Assembly (NCBI GenBank): GCA_937923745.1
Contig: CALDUO010000005.1
Coordinates: forward strand, 1 to 39,593
DNA: 39,593 nt
Reading direction: 5' to 3'
From: an uncultured Granulosicoccaceae bacterium
GTDB lineage: Bacteria; Pseudomonadota; Gammaproteobacteria; Granulosicoccales; Granulosicoccaceae
The notes below the pieces were generated by a model. It saw only the letters and a list, made by a program, of their open reading frames with translations, was not told where the DNA came from and did no database searches. Below are positions 34,983 to 39,593 of the stretch, piece after piece. The position numbers and the translations under genes are program-made. Positions within the stretch are counted from its first letter, which is position 1. Each line of letters begins with the position of its first letter.

Positions 34983-35360
34983 GGAATTCAGTTTGTCGTT
35001 GCGTTCATAGTAAAAGCCATCAAAAACACAGAGGCTCAGTCCTGTTGGTTAGCCTGCTTTGTTTATGAAGAGTTTGTCTCCACAGGCGGAGCGACCTTGT
35101 AGGTCGCTTTGGCAGATCGTTCGATTGGGCGAGACTCAACGTTATTTTTTTCGTGGCTATTCTTTTGGCTTTTCTTTTAGCTATTCTGCGGGTTTAGTGC
35201 AATCGGGCAAGCTGTAACGACGCTCTGCCTGTATCTGTGACCAACAGGTAGCGAACAGGAAACAGTGTGCAAGTTGCGTCAATGAGTCCGGACAACTGAC
35301 ATTCCGAGTTAAGGTCCGATGTCTCGTTAACACGGTTATCGCCTTCACGCCTTGCGCAGG
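34983..35360 (-). promoter_or_regulatory. chrB-chrA gap with hairpin
   Basis: 378 bp without a gene. AGCGACCT (35090-35097) and AGGTCGCT (35101-35108) form a perfect 8-bp stem with a 3-nt loop. On the minus strand it lies between the two chromate genes and could weaken readthrough, though no U-run follows in that direction. A T-rich stretch with repeated CTATTCTTTTGGC-like pieces lies at 35140-35190. Confidence 0.45.
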
Positions 35361-36197
35361 CTAGGAGGGCCAATTGTGTTTTTCGGTCGTGGCATCGCGA
35401 GCCCAACGATAAAAAGCGTCATAGAGCAGCATGCCGGCATCCAGTTGCTGCAGATCATCACTGTACATGCGTGATAACCCGAGTGATGCTGCCAATAAAC
35501 CTGATGATTCAGGCGCCAGGGAATGGTTGTCGGTATCAGCGCCACGCACTATGGTGGCCAGCTGCTTTAGCGCTGGGCTAGTTAAACCAAATTCGTGCAG
35601 CATTGTGTCAAATGTGCATTGATCCCCCCGATGACTCCAGAAGGTGTCCTCAATATCGAACGGGGTGGCATTAAATTTTTCTGCTACCGGTTTAACATCA
35701 GCAGATGCCACATAAAGAAAGCGAGCGTTGCGGTCAATAAAACGCCGGATAAGCCAAGGGCATGCTATGCGGTCAATTTTTGGCCGCAGACGGGTCACCC
35801 ATAAACTGCTTGCGGTGTAATGGCCGTTGTTGGTGTCGCTTGTGGATTGTGGTGTTGCCCAAGGTATTTTGCTGTAGTTCGTTAAGTCGTTGTCTGCATC
35901 ACGCCATGCGAAATGTCCACCTTCGAGCGATTCTGCGTTAACACCACCAGCTCTGAGAATGGCAGCGGCGCCACTACTGAGTTTTAAGCCTTTTTGACAA
36001 TAAACTACGACAGATTTTTCTCGATATTCGGGGATGAGCGTGTCAATGGTTTGGTGTGGATGCCGGATGGCAGCTGGCAGAATTCTGGGGTCGTCGGTGA
36101 AGTCTTCATCGATACGAACATCGATCAGAATAGGAGAGCCGGGAGTGCCGACGAGTCTGTTGAGTTGGGCGACTGAAATTTGAACGGGTGAGGCCAT
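35361..36197 (-). CDS. Rhodanese-ChrB fusion, chromate resistance protein
   Basis: 278 residues. A rhodanese domain (1-105) carries the active-site loop CQKGLKLS with C67. The ChrB C-terminal (chromate resistance) domain follows (about 131-268), recognised by WVTRLRPKIDRIACPWLI and the RFLYV stretch. The ChrB N-terminal regulatory domain is absent, so this is the resistance enzyme type rather than the repressor-like type. It is thought to help detoxify or sense chromate and sulfur oxyanions with ChrA. A cysteine (C146) sits in IACPW. Upstream gene of the pair, with chrA 378 bp further on. Confidence 0.88.
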   Translation of the reverse strand: MASPVQISVAQLNRLVGTPGSPILIDVRIDEDFTDDPRILPAAIRHPHQTIDTLIPEYREKSVVVYCQKGLKLSSGAAAILRAGGVNAESLEGGHFAWRDADNDLTNYSKIPWATPQSTSDTNNGHYTASSLWVTRLRPKIDRIACPWLIRRFIDRNARFLYVASADVKPVAEKFNATPFDIEDTFWSHRGDQCTFDTMLHEFGLTSPALKQLATIVRGADTDNHSLAPESSGLLAASLGLSRMYSDDLQQLDAGMLLYDAFYRWARDATTEKHNWPS

Positions 36198-37111
36198 GAT
36201 GCATTCTCATTATAGTGGGCGACGTCACGACGGCAGCTCGCAGGCTGCTATAGCGTGTTGGTCGGCATTAGGGAATGCGAATCTTTGGCTGGCGCCTCAC
36301 GAGGCGTTCGCCGCCCCTTACGAATAATTGTGACTCGACTGAAGAGCCAGGTCAAGTACCCCACAAAGGGTGAATGTGTTCTATTGCGACAGAACGGTGA
36401 TGTTAATCACTGAATGAATGCACCACCAAATTCGCCCGGTAGGCGGTACCGTTTGTCAGTGCGCTGGTGCTGCATTGGCATCAACATTTGTGCTGGACAC
36501 AATAGACTGTGTCGCCGTAGCTGCGCTTTGTACAGTAGAGTGATTAATAGACGCCGGAATATTGTTTTGTAGTTGGCTGTGGCGGTAACACCGTGTGCAT
36601 CTGTTATTCGGTGTCAGAGTTGATCTCGGGTGTAGCGCACGCGCATCGAACCGCTTTGCCCGGCAAAACGTATCGTTTCCTCCCATAAGTAAAATCGGTA
36701 GCAGATACTGCACCGTTGAGTCCGGAGGCGAGCTTGCGGGATACGATAGTTTGTAATGCATTGACGATAACCGCACCAACAACACTCGTATTAACACCTC
36801 TATGCGGGTGGACTGCATGTCCACCGGGCGCCTTGAACCTCAGTTCGGGATGTGCATGAAAAATGAACTCATGGGCTAAACACCGGAACAGAGTTCAAGG
36901 GCTAAAAACCAGGACCGGCTCAAAGAGTGAACACCGGGACAGTTCCAGTGCCACGCAGTCTGTCTGTCACAGGTTAGAGCGCTCGGTGGATAGGGCGGAA
37001 AACCAGCGTCAATTGGGGTAGTATTGTCGTGGCGCCGGGCTAATCCGGATGCCGTTTTTTCCCCTTTTATACGCTGCTGTAAAAGCTTGGCCTACACTCA
37101 CACGGACTTGA
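36198..37111. other. 914-bp region with no convincing gene
   Basis: The region divides the chromate genes from the RyR-domain gene. A 122-codon frame at 36456-36824 on minus is rich in S, T, R and N with no family likeness and is probably chance. Two points of structure exist: a CGCCTC-ac-GAGGCG hairpin near 36295 and a degenerate 26-bp repeat at 36873-36946. Promoters for both flanking genes should be here. Confidence 0.45.
36873..36946. repeat. Degenerate 26-bp tandem repeat, about three units
   Basis: Units begin GGGCTAAACACCGGAACAG (36873-36898), GGGCTAAAAACCAGGACCG (36899-36924) and GAGTGAACACCGGGACAG (36925-36946, shortened). Divergence among units is greater than in the other arrays, so this one is older. 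Confidence 0.7.
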
Positions 37112-39148
37112 ATGGACACCAATAATTCTGTTGAAAATGCATTGCGGGTGAAGCTCGGAACCTCGCGTGGGATAAGAAGGTTGTTTCTGATTATCGGGGC
37201 TGGCACCGCGGCGGTAGCGATGTTTGGCTTTATGGGGGTTGCGCCGGGCTGCAATCACTGCGATGCAACCGATGGCTCAAGCCTCACTAACGGATGGTTT
37301 GCAAATTTTTTAGCGGCGGTACTACAGACCGCGCAGCTCTTTTTACTCAGCGTCAGTTCAGATGATCTGTGTAATTGGCCTACCCGAATCGCGTCTATAC
37401 TGGCGCCTCTGGCCACGATTGTTACCGTATTCACCTACTTTTCTCATCGCTTTGGGACTTGGATACGACAGCATCTACTCAGCATGTATCCGGCAGATAC
37501 GATTTTTATCGGTGGGGGCAAGAGTGCAACATCTATAGCCTTGCAGTTATTGGGCAACCCATCTCGTCAGCAAGTGATCTGTATCGATAACGCGGATGAG
37601 CCTCTTATCAGTGATTACACCGATCAATTTAGCTGCCGACTGTTCGAGTGGCAGGGTAATGCGCTGAAGGATCAGGTGCTGATCAGTACTAATGTGGCGA
37701 ACGCTACCGAAGTTTGGGTGCTAACAGGTGACGACAGGCGCAATATTGAAGTGGTACAGCGAATGGCTGCACTGCCCGAGCAGACTGTCGGCAAACGCAA
37801 GCAGCTCGTCATTTCGATGCTGAATCTTTTGCGGCAATCCAATAAGTGTTCTTCGGGTGTAAAGCGCTCGATAAACGTTAACGTCTATGATCAGGAACTG
37901 TTGCGTGTGTTGCCGGCAATGCTCCATGGACATCATGATGTTCATTTTTTTAGTATGCCCCGGCTTGCGGCACGACAACTTCTCTTGCGGTACCCGCCGC
38001 GGTTACCCCGATTCGATAAAGAGACTCACCTCGTCACTGGACGACTGCATATTGCTGTGGTGGGTGATGATGACTTGGCATTGGCGATCGTAGAGCAGGC
38101 TATCGTACATTTCATCTACAGTGATCAACCGGACGATTCCGTTCGGATCACGCTCATAGCCCGCAATGCCATAGCTTCCATGGCGACGCTAAATCAACGT
38201 ATTCTGGAATCTCAAGATATTGAGGCTGATTCAACCGCGCAGACATTATTACCACTGGCAGATCTTCATGCTGTGAATGCAGAGCCTGAGCACCTGAGCC
38301 AGCAAGTTTGGGCAGCAGCACAAAAAGAGTATGCGTTCGATGCAGTGTATGTCTCTGACCCGGTCGATCTGCACACCTTTACAGCCGCACTCCGGATAGC
38401 AAGTCTGCGTGAAATGAGTGATGCGGGTAACGATTTGCCGATAGTGGCTTGTCTGTCGCAAGCGCAGCACGAACATGGTGCAATCAATAAAGACAACTTA
38501 GCGCTAAAGCCACATAATTTTGAACAGTTTCGAGTGTTCGACTGCCTTGACGCATCAGAAAACTATCCAGGTGCATCCACGGATGGTGCTGCAAAACTAA
38601 TTAATCTTGCGTATCAAAAGGAAGGGCTTTTGCAGTATCAGTCTGACCTTGGCACTCTCAAAAACGATGCAGAAAAAGCATGGATGGCTGTCGATGATGC
38701 AGTCGCTGCACCTCGAGTAGAAATGAATCAAGCGTCAAGTCGGCATGCTGCTGATCATATTTGCGTTAAGCTGGCGTGCCTATATCCGGACAAGGCGGCA
38801 GATTTTGACAGTCTGCGTCAATGGGTACTCGATAAAAACAACAAAGACAAAGGGGTGCCAGCGAGTGATCAGTCTGACTGGGCGCTAGACGCAGTCAGTT
38901 TTGACTGGTTAATGAAACTTGAGCATCGGCGTTTCGTAGTTGATCATCTGATTGACGGGTGGTTGCCGGCTCCGGCTATGCCACTGGCTGATGAGATACT
39001 CAGAGAAAAAATTATCAAGAGAAGGAAAGACTATCGGTTGAACGAAACACTCAAGCCTTATGAAGAATTGAGCATTGATGAAAAAGACAAGATACGACGC
39101 ATGGTAGCGTGTTTACCGTTGATTCTTCAGTGGTCTGAGGTTATATAA
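37112..39148 (+). CDS. Membrane protein with two TrkA-like nucleotide-binding domains and a C-terminal RyR-like domain
   Basis: 678 residues. Hydrophobic segments lie at about 22-45, 62-80 and 92-112, with CNHC between the first two. A first Rossmann fold starts at TIFIGGGKSATSIALQLL (130-147), with acidic D159 after the next strand (VICIDN), a TrkA-N/RCK pattern. A second starts at HIAVVGDDDLALAIVEQA (313-330). Residues about 593-668 resemble the RyR repeat (MKLEHRRFVVDHLIDGW, then KPYEELSIDEKDKIRRMV). Two or three helices plus RCK domains suggest a nucleotide-gated channel or sensor. Related proteins have been proposed as effectors in nucleotide-signalling defence; no partner cyclase or nuclease is in the window. 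It is probably transcribed alone. Confidence 0.75.
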   Translation: MDTNNSVENALRVKLGTSRGIRRLFLIIGAGTAAVAMFGFMGVAPGCNHCDATDGSSLTNGWFANFLAAVLQTAQLFLLSVSSDDLCNWPTRIASILAPLATIVTVFTYFSHRFGTWIRQHLLSMYPADTIFIGGGKSATSIALQLLGNPSRQQVICIDNADEPLISDYTDQFSCRLFEWQGNALKDQVLISTNVANATEVWVLTGDDRRNIEVVQRMAALPEQTVGKRKQLVISMLNLLRQSNKCSSGVKRSINVNVYDQELLRVLPAMLHGHHDVHFFSMPRLAARQLLLRYPPRLPRFDKETHLVTGRLHIAVVGDDDLALAIVEQAIVHFIYSDQPDDSVRITLIARNAIASMATLNQRILESQDIEADSTAQTLLPLADLHAVNAEPEHLSQQVWAAAQKEYAFDAVYVSDPVDLHTFTAALRIASLREMSDAGNDLPIVACLSQAQHEHGAINKDNLALKPHNFEQFRVFDCLDASENYPGASTDGAAKLINLAYQKEGLLQYQSDLGTLKNDAEKAWMAVDDAVAAPRVEMNQASSRHAADHICVKLACLYPDKAADFDSLRQWVLDKNNKDKGVPASDQSDWALDAVSFDWLMKLEHRRFVVDHLIDGWLPAPAMPLADEILREKIIKRRKDYRLNETLKPYEELSIDEKDKIRRMVACLPLILQWSEVI

Positions 39149-39316
39149 CGGTAATAAGTTACGTGGCGTCAGCGGGTTGTTTTTACGATAAATACGTGTG
39201 ATTGGTTACAGCCGAACAAAATTGCCAGCATTGTAGCCGTTGTAATGTGATGGATATCTTTCGGCTCTACGCCCGTGTAATGTGTAAAAGGCATTTATTT
39301 AAAGGCAATCGAGCGG

Positions 39317-39593
39317 TGATGTTTTCTGGTTGATGTTCTTTAGGAGATATTCCCAGAGTGATGTTCTCAGGGTTATGTTCTCAGGGTTATGTTCTCAGGG
39401 TTATGTTCTCAGGGTTATGTTCCCAGGGTTATGTTCCCAGGGTTATGTTCCCAGGGTTATGTTCCCAGGGTGATGTTCCCAGGGTGATGTTCCCAGGGTG
39501 ATGTTCCCAGGGTGATGTTCCCAGGGTGATGGTCCCAGGGTGATGTTCCCAGGGTGATGTTCCCAGGGTGATGTTCCCAGGGTGATGTTCTGC
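39317..39593. repeat. 14-bp minisatellite, about 20 units, running off the window
   Basis: The unit is TGATGTTCCCAGGG. Three degenerate copies (39317-39358) lead into 16 near-perfect units (39359-39582) and a partial last unit. Variants are in blocks: TTATGTTCTCAGGG three times, then TTATGTTCCCAGGG four times, then TGATGTTCCCAGGG eight times (one with a GGTCCC change). There are no spacers, so it is not a CRISPR. Since 14 is not a multiple of 3, it is not a simple coding repeat. It lies 168 bp after the RyR-domain gene. Confidence 0.95.

Noticed and set aside
36456-36824. 122-codon minus-strand frame
   Set aside because: Low-complexity S/T/N/R product with no domain. Kept only as part of the gene-free region.
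39317-39593. CRISPR array
   Set aside because: Repeats of 14 bp are directly abutting with no unique spacers and no cas genes.

Overview
The window reads as chromosomal DNA of a marine, probably seaweed-associated gammaproteobacterium. This rests on an AlgQ/AlgM/AlgS-type alginate importer with a PL15 oligoalginate lyase, TRAP transport, FCD-type GntR control, and E. coli-like small stress genes (YqjD/E/K, CsbD, DUF1328). A kelp-associated lineage such as Granulosicoccaceae is a guess that the sequence alone cannot settle. No rRNA, tRNA, CRISPR array, transposase or integrase was seen.

Layout. 1-1.1 kb: AT-rich edge with the 3' end of one unknown gene and one small unknown gene. 1.2-5.1 kb: a GcvR-like ACT protein (-), then a TRAP transporter dctPQM (+) with a large hairpin between dctP and dctQ. 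5.3-13.3 kb, all on the minus strand: algS-algM1-algM2-algQ, a 340-bp gap rich in inverted repeats, a PL15 lyase and a DEH-reductase-like SDR. 13.4-16.8 kb, divergent: a GntR/FCD regulator, a mannonate-dehydratase-like enolase and a MATE transporter. The 135-bp divergent region holds two perfect palindromes, which are likely operators. The model is as follows: oligoalginate is bound by AlgQ in the periplasm, imported by AlgM1M2S and cut to unsaturated monouronate by the cytoplasmic PL15 enzyme. The SDR then reduces DEH to KDG, and the ManD-like enzyme would feed the same KDG pool. Endolyases, a KdgM-type porin, KDG kinase and KDPG aldolase are not in the window.

16.8-32.2 kb is a dense block of membrane and envelope-stress genes. 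Nine consecutive minus-strand genes run from 22809 to 16781: PLDc_N small protein, BON-MscS channel, DUF2254, second MscS, YqjD, YqjE, YqjK-like, DUF1328 and CsbD. Around them are a CPA1 antiporter with a TrkA-type domain (+), an AI-2E/PerM family protein (-), a small secreted Cys-containing protein (+), two different membrane GTPases in tandem (-), a glycine-zipper YflT/DUF1269-like protein (-) and a YihY/BrkB protein (-). Together they suggest coping with osmotic and ionic shifts.

32.5-36.2 kb: a Gfo/Idh/MocA oxidoreductase (+), then ChrA and a rhodanese-ChrB fusion (-), a chromate resistance pair. 37.1-39.1 kb: a 678-residue membrane protein with two TrkA-like nucleotide-binding folds and a C-terminal RyR-like domain, an architecture tied to nucleotide-signalling conflict systems. 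The window ends inside a 14-bp minisatellite of about 20 units. Short tandem repeats with periods of 12, 13, 13, 14, 17 and 26 bp recur in the intergenic spaces, an unusual trait of this locus.
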